From Piscirickettsiaceae bacterium (GTDB lineage Bacteria > Pseudomonadota > Gammaproteobacteria > Thiomicrospirales > Thiomicrospiraceae), in the NCBI GenBank assembly GCA_027019045.1, contig JALUXI010000236.1:1-36038 (forward strand): a DNA stretch of 36,038 bases, written 5' to 3'. The position numbers and the translations under genes were made by a program. The notes beneath the pieces are model-generated. The model worked only from the letters and a program-made list of their open reading frames with translations. It was not told the origin of the DNA and ran no database searches. Below are positions 1 to 7,927 of this stretch, in pieces (position 1 is the first letter of the stretch; every line of letters starts with the position of its first letter).

Positions 1-2
1 TG

Positions 3-2015
3 ACACTTGCCTGCCTGATGGCTACCTACCCTTTCCTATCCGCCACCGCTGACGAGGTTCTGCCTCAAATCTCGGTGACCGAAGAAGACTCCCCTTCTGT
101 TGAACAACGCCCAACCGAAGTGATACTAAATACGGGGAATACTGAAACTGGCACACTGCTTAAACAAATTACTGGTGTTGATGCTGTTCGTAAAGGGGGA
201 CATGGATTAGATGTAATGATTCATGGTCAAACGGCTTCTCGACTCAATGTGCTCTTAGATGGTGCCAAGATCCAAGGCGGCTGTCCTAACCGTATGGATC
301 CCCCAACCTCTTATGCCGAAGTCGAAAGTTATGATGAAGTCAAAGTGTTGCAAGGTGTTCAATCCTTACAATATGGCGCAGGTGGCAGTGGAGGAACGGT
401 GGTTTTTGAACGCAAAGCCCCTTCCTATGATCCGAATCAAGCGGTTCACGGTCAAGTCTCAGCCCTCACTTCCAGCAATGTGATGAAATATGATGCCAAT
501 GCCGAAGTATCCGCCGTAGGCAAAAAAGGATTCGTGGTGATTCAAGGCACCCAAAAAGAAGCCAATGACTATAAAGACGGCAATGGCGATCAAGTTCGCT
601 CAAGCTATCAAACCACTCAAGGTCATATCGATCTAGGCTTCACCCCAAATGAACAAGACAGCTTTAAGCTCTCTTTAGAACGCTCTCGGACTGAAGATGC
701 ACTCTACCCAGGTGCCTCCATGGATGCCCCTGAGACAGAAGGCAATATGGTTCGGCTCCAATATGCTCGTAAAAAGGTAGCAGACAATCTTCAGCATTTA
801 AAAGTAGAACTGTACCGTTCAACGGTTGACCACTTAATGGATAACTACTCTTTCAGAAACACACCTGCTAACCAGCAATCCAAAGCCCCCACTTCCACCA
901 CCACACAAGGTGCCAAAATCCAAGCACAAAGTCAGTGGCAAAAAAGTTTACTCACCTATGGAGTGCAATTGCAAAGCATTGAAAAAGATGCACGCGTAGA
1001 AAAGCCGAACGGCACACCTAAAACAGCACTTTGGCCAGATGTAGTCACCACCACCAACAGCGCTTTTATCGAAAGCCAAACGCCGCTTCAAAATCAAATG
1101 CGGCTAACAGCAGGTTTACGATATGACCTCGTCAATGCCAAAGCCCGAGACGGCCATACTACCATTGGCAGTACCATCCCTGCTAATCTTTATGCCGCCA
1201 CTTACACTGGATACAGTGGTCAAACTTCACAAGATGAAGGTAACCTTAACCTCTTGCTGCGACTACAAGGAAAAGCCACAGCAACCACACAATGGTTTGC
1301 AGGCATCAGCCGCACGGCGAGAACGGCGGATGCAACAGAACGATTTGTGGCTAAAAATGTGATGGGCGGCCCTAAGTCATGGATTGGTAACCCTGACCTC
1401 AACCCTGAAATTCATAACCAATTAGACTTAGGGATGACAGGCGCTTCAGACTCCATCAGTTGGCAAGCCAATGTTTGGTATGATCAGGTCAATGACTATA
1501 TTTTCCGTGATCAAGCCAAAAACCAGTCTGCCGCTACCGCCAGTGATGCACGCACCATCTATGTCAATGTTGATGCACAACTTTATGGTGCCAATGCAGA
1601 GATGAATTACGCTTTAAATGACAACTGGGACTTGGGCGGACAGGTGAGCATCACCAAAGGGTATAACACCACAGACCACCGCAACCTCAGCATGATGCCA
1701 GCACCGAGTGGCATGCTCAAAGCGGAATATACGCAAGACAAATGGTCAGCTGGCAGTCGTTTTAACTTTGCTCTAGAGCAGAATGATATCGACAACAAAA
1801 ATCCTAATGAGCAGAAAACCCCAGCATGGAGTACGGTTGACCTCTATGGCAACTATCAAATCAACAAAACCTTTAGTGTCGAAGCAGGTGTTGATAATCT
1901 TTTCAATCACGCCTACTATAGCCACCTAAGCTATGACCCTGTTGATGGTAGCGGTCTGATCCACACCAATGAACCTGGTCAAAATATCTGGATGAAAGCA
2001 CAGGCCCGTTTCTAG
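3..2015 (+). CDS. TonB-dependent copper receptor (NosA/OprC family), 5' end truncated by window edge
   Basis: ORF 18..2015. The frame is open to the window start and reads TLACLMATYPFLSATA, a signal-peptide-like stretch, so the true start is probably upstream. Plug domain contains GGCPNRMDPPTSYAEVESYDEVKVLQG, typical of OprC/NosA receptors. Ends with the beta-barrel terminus ...IWMKAQARF. Confidence 0.85.
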   Translation, partial: TLACLMATYPFLSATADEVLPQISVTEEDSPSVEQRPTEVILNTGNTETGTLLKQITGVDAVRKGGHGLDVMIHGQTASRLNVLLDGAKIQGGCPNRMDPPTSYAEVESYDEVKVLQGVQSLQYGAGGSGGTVVFERKAPSYDPNQAVHGQVSALTSSNVMKYDANAEVSAVGKKGFVVIQGTQKEANDYKDGNGDQVRSSYQTTQGHIDLGFTPNEQDSFKLSLERSRTEDALYPGASMDAPETEGNMVRLQYARKKVADNLQHLKVELYRSTVDHLMDNYSFRNTPANQQSKAPTSTTTQGAKIQAQSQWQKSLLTYGVQLQSIEKDARVEKPNGTPKTALWPDVVTTTNSAFIESQTPLQNQMRLTAGLRYDLVNAKARDGHTTIGSTIPANLYAATYTGYSGQTSQDEGNLNLLLRLQGKATATTQWFAGISRTARTADATERFVAKNVMGGPKSWIGNPDLNPEIHNQLDLGMTGASDSISWQANVWYDQVNDYIFRDQAKNQSAATASDARTIYVNVDAQLYGANAEMNYALNDNWDLGGQVSITKGYNTTDHRNLSMMPAPSGMLKAEYTQDKWSAGSRFNFALEQNDIDNKNPNEQKTPAWSTVDLYGNYQINKTFSVEAGVDNLFNHAYYSHLSYDPVDGSGLIHTNEPGQNIWMKAQARF

Positions 2016-2023
2016 GAGAACCC

Positions 2024-2656
2024 ATGAGCACCAAACAGACAAACATCTCTCTACATAGGCTCCTCCTGCTCGCCATTGTGGCAGCAGGACTGGGGATTTT
2101 GGGATGGAAGTTTCTGATTTCATCCCAAACGCAAGACAGTGCAACGGAAACGGCAAATATTGCCGCCCGTCCAATGGGAGGTGATTTCACCCTGATGTCG
2201 AGTCATGGTCCTATCTCCCTGCATGATTTTAAAGGTAAACTGGTGCTGCTCTATTTTGGCTACACCTACTGCCCCGATATCTGCCCGACCAATCTCGGCA
2301 ACCTTTCACTGGCTTACCGTCGACTCCCACCTGAATTGCAGAAACAAGTGCAGATTATTTTTGTCTCCGTCGATCCTGAACGAGACACGCCAAAGCACTT
2401 GCAACAATACTGTGATTACTATCAAGCCAATATGCTAGGTTTAACGGGAACTAAGGCAGACATTGACAAGGTGGTTAAACAGTACGGCGTTGTGTATCAA
2501 ATCCATAAAGAGGGCAATAACCCTAACTATTCCGTGGATCATTCTGCCTTCACCTATGTGATAGATCCTCAAGGAAAGTGGGTCACCCAACTACCACACG
2601 CCACCTCACCCGATCAATTTATAAAAACCATTCACCAATACTTAAAAGGAAGTTAA
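2024..2656 (+). CDS. SCO1/SenC/PrrC family copper chaperone/thioredoxin-like protein
   Basis: N-terminal TM, FGYTYCPDICPTNL (CxxxC), VSVDPERDTP, and a conserved His in VDHSAFTYVIDPQG. Confidence 0.9.
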   Translation: MSTKQTNISLHRLLLLAIVAAGLGILGWKFLISSQTQDSATETANIAARPMGGDFTLMSSHGPISLHDFKGKLVLLYFGYTYCPDICPTNLGNLSLAYRRLPPELQKQVQIIFVSVDPERDTPKHLQQYCDYYQANMLGLTGTKADIDKVVKQYGVVYQIHKEGNNPNYSVDHSAFTYVIDPQGKWVTQLPHATSPDQFIKTIHQYLKGS

Positions 2657-2658
2657 TC

Positions 2659-3132
2659 ATGATACAAAATTCACTCAAAGCCCTAAGCTTATCCGCCATT
2701 GCATGGATGCCGATGATGGCACAGGCCAATAGTGCAGATCAAATTGAAGTCAAGCACGCTTATGTGAGAGAAGTCCCACCAACTGCAATGGCAACAGCAG
2801 CGTTTATGACCTTGAAAAACAACGGTGATCATGCGATTTTACTGACCAAAGCAGACAGCCGTGCAGCTAAGATCGTCCAACTCCACACTCATATTCACGA
2901 CAACGGCGTGATGAAAATGCGACAGGTTCCTAATATTCGCATCCCCGCCCATGGTGAAACCAAACTCCAGCCAGGTGGTTATCACATCATGCTTATTCAA
3001 CCTGTCAAGCCACTGAAACAAGGCAACCAAGTCAAAATCACACTCACTTTTGACGATGGCAGTCACAAAACCATTACCGCCCCAGTTAAATCAGTGATGG
3101 GAATGTCAATGCATCACATGATGCAGCACTAA
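2659..3132 (+). CDS. Periplasmic copper chaperone PCuAC (DUF461)
   Basis: Start set at MIQNSLKALSLSAIAWMPMMAQA (signal peptide). Copper motif H-T-H..MKMR...PGGYHIMLI. Met/His-rich C-terminus MGMSMHHMMQH. Confidence 0.88.
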   Translation: MIQNSLKALSLSAIAWMPMMAQANSADQIEVKHAYVREVPPTAMATAAFMTLKNNGDHAILLTKADSRAAKIVQLHTHIHDNGVMKMRQVPNIRIPAHGETKLQPGGYHIMLIQPVKPLKQGNQVKITLTFDDGSHKTITAPVKSVMGMSMHHMMQH

Positions 3133-3182
3133 TCTCTCAACAATAACTCCACTGGCCGTTATCTTTTAAAACAAACCAAACA

Positions 3183-3214
3183 AAAGCCCCAGCAAATATA
3201 CTTGCCAGGGCTTT
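3183..3214. terminator. Bidirectional intrinsic terminator between the convergent copper unit and cheW
   Basis: AAAGCCC(CA)GCAA-atatac-TTGC(CA)GGGCTTT, with an A-rich left flank and T-rich right flank. Confidence 0.75.
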
Positions 3215-3272
3215 CTTATAAAGAATACCTCCTACCTTTAAGATATGAGGTCTACTGTCTGTACGCTACTCG

Positions 3273-3785
3273 CTAATCGTCAATCTCTTCAAACATACTG
3301 TCGATATCGATCAGAATCACAACATTATCATTGTAATGTGCAATCGCTTGGATATGACGGCCTGCGACACGATTGGTATCTTTACCCGTAACCGTATCAA
3401 ATTTATCTTCAGGAATATCTTTAACTTCCATCACCGAGTCAACCAATACACCCACCATTTGATCCTCATCCAATTCAAAAATGATAATTCGAGAAAGGTC
3501 ATCATGATCTTTAGGTTGAATACCGAAGAATCGACGCAAATCTAGGATGGTGACAATCACCCCACGAACATTGATCACGCCTAATACCTGCTCTTCCGTA
3601 CCAGGGACAGGGCGTATCGTTGAAACACGAAGAACCTCTTTGACTTTTTTAACATTAACGCCATAAATTTCAGAATCTAACTCAAACAATACACAGCGAA
3701 TGCTAGGACCAACATAATCTTCATCCATGCCAGGAATAGCGCCACTGCCTACTTGAGAGGCTGCAATTTGATTATTTATTTCCAT
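3273..3785 (-). CDS. cheW: Chemotaxis coupling protein CheW
   Basis: CVLFELDSEIYGVNVKKVKEVLRVSTIRPVPGTEEQVLGVINVRGVIVTILDLRRFFG. Confidence 0.95.
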   Translation of the reverse strand: MEINNQIAASQVGSGAIPGMDEDYVGPSIRCVLFELDSEIYGVNVKKVKEVLRVSTIRPVPGTEEQVLGVINVRGVIVTILDLRRFFGIQPKDHDDLSRIIIFELDEDQMVGVLVDSVMEVKDIPEDKFDTVTGKDTNRVAGRHIQAIAHYNDNVVILIDIDSMFEEIDD

Positions 3786-3797
3786 TCTTCCTTCTCC

Positions 3798-5801
3798 TTA
3801 TTGAAAGCGCTGAATCACACCAGGTAAATCTAAAATCAGAGCAATATTTCCATTCCCTGTGATGGTCGCACCCGCATAGCCTTCAACATGTTTCAACATC
3901 ACGCCTAGTGGCTTAATCACGACCTCTTCTTGACCATTCACTTGATCCACTACCAAACCGACGCGTTGATTTCCCACAGCGACAATGACCACTTTATTAT
4001 CAGAGTAATCATGCGTTTCTTCACCATTAGTTGACAACCATTCTGTCAAAAAGAAAAGAGGAATGCTTCTTTCACGAAGACGAATCATCATTTGACCATC
4101 AATACGGTTTGTCTGGTCTGCATCATAATCAAAGATTTCTTGCACACTGGTCAATGGAATCGCATAACTTTCAATACCGAAACTCACCATTAAGGTTGGC
4201 AAAATTGCCAAAGTTAATGGAACACGAATGATAATTTGAGTGCCTCTATCAACTTCAGAATTGATTTCAATACTTCCGTTTAACTTTGAAATCATATTCT
4301 TAACCACATCCATTCCCACACCACGACCAGAAATATCACTGATCGTTTCAGCGGTTGAGAAGCCTGCCGCCATAATCAATTCAAAGGCTTCCTTATCAGA
4401 AAGCTGATTAGCTGCCACTTCATCCATCAAGCCTTTTTCAACTGCTTTACGGCGCAACATATCGGGATCCATTCCCTTTCCATCATCTGTAATTGAAAGT
4501 AAAATATGATCCCCTTCTTGTTTCGCCTCAAGAATGATTTTTCCAACTCTCGGTTTGCCTTTTCGCTCACGATCATCAGGCATTTCAACCCCATGATCAA
4601 CAGAATTTCGAACCAAATGCACTAAAGGATCTGCTAAGGCTTCAACCAAGTTTTTATCTAAATCAGTATCTTCTCCTTTCAGCTCTAGTTCAATCTCTTT
4701 GCCAAGCTTTCTAGCCAAATCTCGCACTACTCGAGGGAAACGACCAAATACCTTTTTCACAGGCTGCATTCGTGTCTTCATGACTGAGTTTTGAAGATCA
4801 GTGGTTACATGATCCAAATTAGCCACCGCTGTCCCTAACTCATCACCCGAGTCTTGGCTATCTTTTAAAGTCAATAAACGGTTACGCACCAATACCAACT
4901 CACCAACCAAGTTCATAATCTCATCTAAACGACGCGTATCCACACGCACCGTTGATTCAGTTGTACTGGCAGTTTTTGCCGCTGGTTTGGCATCTGATTT
5001 TGCCGCTGACTTGTTAGCACCAGCAGCAGAAGCATTGCTCTGTTCAGGCTTTTTCTGTTCCGTTTGAGTTGATTGAGGTGCCATTTTTGTTTCCGCCTCT
5101 TTAGATTGAGGAGATGAAGGTGAAGTCTCTTGAATCAAACCATCGCGTTGTTGCAAAAGCGCTTCAAACTCTTCATCACTGATTTCACCATCGGGATCTA
5201 CCCCCTCTGGCAATTCCAATTTAACTTCTGCTTGAGATGTAGCGCCCTCATGTGAAGAGCTACCACTGACCACCTGATCTCTTTGTGCCAATAAAGCCTC
5301 AAACTCTTCATCACTAATCTCACCATCTGGATCCACTCCTTCAGGTAGCTCTAGCTTAACATCCACCACAGGTTCTGATGCACTGGCTACTGCCGGCTGA
5401 TGATCATCTGCTTGAGCCACATGTCCTTTTGTCAAAGCATCTAACTCTTCTAGTAGCGTTGCATCAGGCTCAGGAAGCTCTCGCTCTCCTTCATTTAACG
5501 CATTGATATAATCTGAAATCACATCAAAAGCGCGTAAGATGACATCTGCCACATCATTATCATAAGCCAAGTCACCATTACGGATTTTGTCAAATACATT
5601 TTCTGCTCGGTGACAAACTTCAATCAGCGGTTTAACGCCTAGAAAGCCTGCGCCCCCTTTAATTGTATGGAAAGCTCGAAAAACGGCATTTAGTAATTCG
5701 TTATCTTCAGGCGTTTTTTCAAGGTCAACCAGCATCTCATTAAGCTGCTCGACCAACTCCATGGCCTCGACTAAAAAGTCTTGTAAAATTTCTTCATCCA
5801 C
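3798..5801 (-). CDS. cheA: Chemotaxis histidine kinase CheA, with P2 replaced by a duplicated short motif
   Basis: HPt FRAFHTIKGGAGFLG, H-ATPase NSVDHGVEMPDDRE, GRGVGMDVVKNMI, CheW-like C-terminus. Start set at GTG (5801) behind AAGGAGTGTTACA. The longer ORF start at 5879 would read through a sigma54 promoter. Confidence 0.95.
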   Translation of the reverse strand: MDEEILQDFLVEAMELVEQLNEMLVDLEKTPEDNELLNAVFRAFHTIKGGAGFLGVKPLIEVCHRAENVFDKIRNGDLAYDNDVADVILRAFDVISDYINALNEGERELPEPDATLLEELDALTKGHVAQADDHQPAVASASEPVVDVKLELPEGVDPDGEISDEEFEALLAQRDQVVSGSSSHEGATSQAEVKLELPEGVDPDGEISDEEFEALLQQRDGLIQETSPSSPQSKEAETKMAPQSTQTEQKKPEQSNASAAGANKSAAKSDAKPAAKTASTTESTVRVDTRRLDEIMNLVGELVLVRNRLLTLKDSQDSGDELGTAVANLDHVTTDLQNSVMKTRMQPVKKVFGRFPRVVRDLARKLGKEIELELKGEDTDLDKNLVEALADPLVHLVRNSVDHGVEMPDDRERKGKPRVGKIILEAKQEGDHILLSITDDGKGMDPDMLRRKAVEKGLMDEVAANQLSDKEAFELIMAAGFSTAETISDISGRGVGMDVVKNMISKLNGSIEINSEVDRGTQIIIRVPLTLAILPTLMVSFGIESYAIPLTSVQEIFDYDADQTNRIDGQMMIRLRERSIPLFFLTEWLSTNGEETHDYSDNKVVIVAVGNQRVGLVVDQVNGQEEVVIKPLGVMLKHVEGYAGATITGNGNIALILDLPGVIQRFQ

Positions 5802-5850
5802 TGTAACACTCCTTGTCTGAATGGGTTGATGCTTGTGTTTTTCAAAATTT

Positions 5851-5867
5851 AAGCAATGTTCGTGCCA
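5851..5867 (-). promoter_or_regulatory. Sigma54 promoter upstream of cheA
   Basis: Minus strand TGGCACGAACATTGCTT: GG-N10-GC, matches TGGCAC-N5-TTGCW, in the 108-bp cheZ-cheA gap. Confidence 0.8.
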
Positions 5868-5909
5868 CCTTTCAGACAATTTTTTGGCATTTTCGGCCTC
5901 TTCAGACTT

Positions 5910-6557
5910 TCAAATGCCTAAATCAGCCAAAAGATCATCCACATCTCCTTGACCATCCACCGCATCTTGTTTAGATTTAGCAGTGACATTTGGTCCAATC
6001 CCTTTCTCTCGATCCTCTTTCGTTTCTGCTATATCAGGAATCACATCCATATCAATCCCAGCTTTCTCAATCAGACTTTTTAAATTATCTTCTAACTCTG
6101 TCACTAGAATTATCACGCGCTTTAAAACCTGCCCCGTTAAGTCCTGAAATCCTTGAGCTAAAATAATCGTATTCATCTGCTCCTTAGCTTGGGACAGTTC
6201 CGTTTTTAATGATTCATCATCAATCTTATTTGCTAATTCATCCAGTTTGTCATACACCGCTTCTGCAGCTTCCAAAGTGGTATGACTGGCTTTTTCGGTC
6301 TCTTCAATCACATAATTTAATCGCTCAGAAGCATCTGGAAGATCATGCTTTGCTTGGCTTAATAATGCACTCTCTTCACCAAAACTACTTAAAGCCTTAG
6401 ATACCTTATCTGCAATCTCCTCAACCCCTTCAACCAATTCTCTTTCTGTTTGCTGAAAAAGTTGATGAAGATAGGTATCTGCTTGCTCATAATCTTTTGC
6501 TTCAATTGAAGACTGAAGTTTTTTTAACAATTCAAGTTCAATATTTTTACTTAACAT
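5910..6557 (-). CDS. cheZ: CheY phosphatase CheZ
   Basis: Helical protein with AQGFQDLTGQVLKRVI and C-terminal CheY-binding peptide DVDDLLADLGI. Confidence 0.93.
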   Translation of the reverse strand: MLSKNIELELLKKLQSSIEAKDYEQADTYLHQLFQQTERELVEGVEEIADKVSKALSSFGEESALLSQAKHDLPDASERLNYVIEETEKASHTTLEAAEAVYDKLDELANKIDDESLKTELSQAKEQMNTIILAQGFQDLTGQVLKRVIILVTELEDNLKSLIEKAGIDMDVIPDIAETKEDREKGIGPNVTAKSKQDAVDGQGDVDDLLADLGI

Positions 6558-6595
6558 AATAAGCTCTCTTAAGAATTAACAATGGATAAATAAAA

Positions 6596-6630
6596 AAGCC
6601 CCTTGCTTATTTGTGTTCAGCAAGGGGCTT
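6596..6630 (-). terminator. Strong intrinsic terminator between cheY and cheZ
   Basis: Minus strand AAGCCCCTTGCT-gaacacaaata-AGCAAGGGGCTT followed by TTTTATTTAT; perfect 12-bp stem. Confidence 0.9.
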
Positions 6631-6666
6631 CTGATTATAGGGTGATTCGAATAAGTTTCATCACAC

Positions 6667-7083
6667 TTAGCCTTGAGCAGCTGCCTTTTTACGCTCGGCA
6701 TAACGCTCAAAAATCTTCTGCACTTTCTCATTCAAAGTGGCCGCGGTAAAAGGCTTCACAATATACCCATCCACGCCTGCTTGTGCTGCTTCTAAAATCT
6801 GACTGCGTTTAGCTTCGGCCGTAATCAATAAAAAAGGCGTGTCTTTAAGCTTTTCATCAGCTCTTACTTTTCGTAGCAGATCGATTCCTGTCATTTTGGG
6901 CATATTCCAGTCGCTGACGATAAAATCATATTTTCCCGTCTGAATCATCGGCCAAGCTGTTGCACCATCATCCGCTTCATCAAATTTACTGAACCCTAAC
7001 TCTTTCAATAAATTCTTTACAATGCGACGCATGGTAGAAAAGTCATCCACAACCAAAATGTTAATATCGCGATCAATATTCAT
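6667..7083 (-). CDS. cheY: Chemotaxis response regulator CheY
   Basis: ILVVDDFSTMRRIVKNLLKELGF...DFIVSDWNMPKMTGIDLLRKVR...LLITAEAKR...GYIVKPFTAATL. Confidence 0.96.
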   Translation of the reverse strand: MNIDRDINILVVDDFSTMRRIVKNLLKELGFSKFDEADDGATAWPMIQTGKYDFIVSDWNMPKMTGIDLLRKVRADEKLKDTPFLLITAEAKRSQILEAAQAGVDGYIVKPFTAATLNEKVQKIFERYAERKKAAAQG

Positions 7084-7121
7084 TCTATTTTCCTATTCGT
7101 ATTTATACATCAATAATACTG

Positions 7122-7139
7122 AAGCAAGTTTAATTCCAA
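7122..7139 (-). promoter_or_regulatory. Candidate sigma54 promoter upstream of cheY
   Basis: Minus strand TTGGAATTAAACTTGCTT: GG-N10-GC spacing, TTGCTT -12 element, about 40 bp from the cheY ATG. Confidence 0.6.
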
Positions 7140-7144
7140 TTTAG

Positions 7145-7164
7145 TGTAATTATACATAATTACA
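7145..7164. repeat. Perfect 9-bp inverted repeat with 2-bp spacer
   Basis: TGTAATTAT-AC-ATAATTACA, immediately upstream of the candidate cheY sigma54 promoter. Confidence 0.8.
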
Positions 7165-7183
7165 GCAAATAAAAGTGAGTTAC

Positions 7184-7909
7184 TTAAATCCACTCTTTTA
7201 ATCTTGAGCGCAGCCGTTTAATCGCCTGACTGTGAATCTGACTCACACGAGATTCACTAACCCCTAAGACCTCTCCAATCTCTTTAAGGTTCAACTCTTC
7301 ATCATAATAAAGCGCCATCACCAATTTTTCTTTTTCTGGAAGATTTTCAATTTCTCGACTCAACTGCTCTTGAAATGAAAGATCACTGAGCTCTTTTACA
7401 GGTGTCTTAATAGAAGAGACCATTCGATCTTCTGACAACTCGTCATGATCAGGTTCGTCAATGGAGAGTAACTGTGTGGAATTCGTATCTTGAAGAATAT
7501 GATAGTATTCTTCAAGAGAAACCCCTAACTCCGCTGCCACCTCTTCATCTTTGGCTTCCCGACCTTCTCTACTCTCAACACGATTGATAGCCTCTGAGAC
7601 CTCTCGCCCTTTACGATAAACAGAACGAGGCGTCCAATCCCCCTTGCGAATCTCATCCAGCATGGCGCCCCGAATACGAATGCCTGCATAAGTTTCAAAA
7701 CTGGCGCCTTGAGATGCATTATATTTTGCAGCCGCCTCAATCAACCCAATCGTCCCCGATTGAATCAAGTCCTCAACAAATACACTATCAGGCAACCGCC
7801 CCTTTAGATGATAAGCAATTTTTTTGACCAAAGGCAAAAATGCTTCAATATCTATCGCCTCTTGTCGAGTGCTTTTTTCAATATTGGCATATGCCTGTGT
7901 TCCTGTCAT
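7184..7909 (-). CDS. fliA: RNA polymerase sigma28 factor FliA
   Basis: VEDLIQSGTIGLIEAAAKYNASQGASFETYAGIRIRGAMLDEIRKGDWTPRSV; region 4 LNLKEIGEVLGVSESRVSQIHSQAIKRLRSRL. Confidence 0.97.
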   Translation of the reverse strand: MTGTQAYANIEKSTRQEAIDIEAFLPLVKKIAYHLKGRLPDSVFVEDLIQSGTIGLIEAAAKYNASQGASFETYAGIRIRGAMLDEIRKGDWTPRSVYRKGREVSEAINRVESREGREAKDEEVAAELGVSLEEYYHILQDTNSTQLLSIDEPDHDELSEDRMVSSIKTPVKELSDLSFQEQLSREIENLPEKEKLVMALYYDEELNLKEIGEVLGVSESRVSQIHSQAIKRLRSRLKEWI

Positions 7910-7927
7910 TTTCTATATTGCCTTTTA

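Noticed and set aside
1903-2190. Minus-strand ORFs opposite the TonB receptor/SCO junction
   Set aside because: No recognisable domain, overlap two strong + strand genes, no independent RBS or promoter evidence.
5145-5370. CheA internal DNA repeat as a mobile element or slippage-prone tandem repeat
   Set aside because: The copies differ at many synonymous sites while the protein is identical; this is a protein motif repeat, not a DNA-level element.
5802-5879. N-terminal extension of CheA (MSERWHEHCLNFEKHKHQPIQTRSVT) in the ORF track
   Set aside because: It overlaps a consensus sigma54 promoter, and a GTG start with a good RBS lies at the HPt domain boundary.
6630-6667. TATAAT box (minus strand CCCTATAATC) as a cheZ promoter
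   Set aside because: No acceptable -35 element at 16-18 bp, and a strong terminator lies directly downstream.
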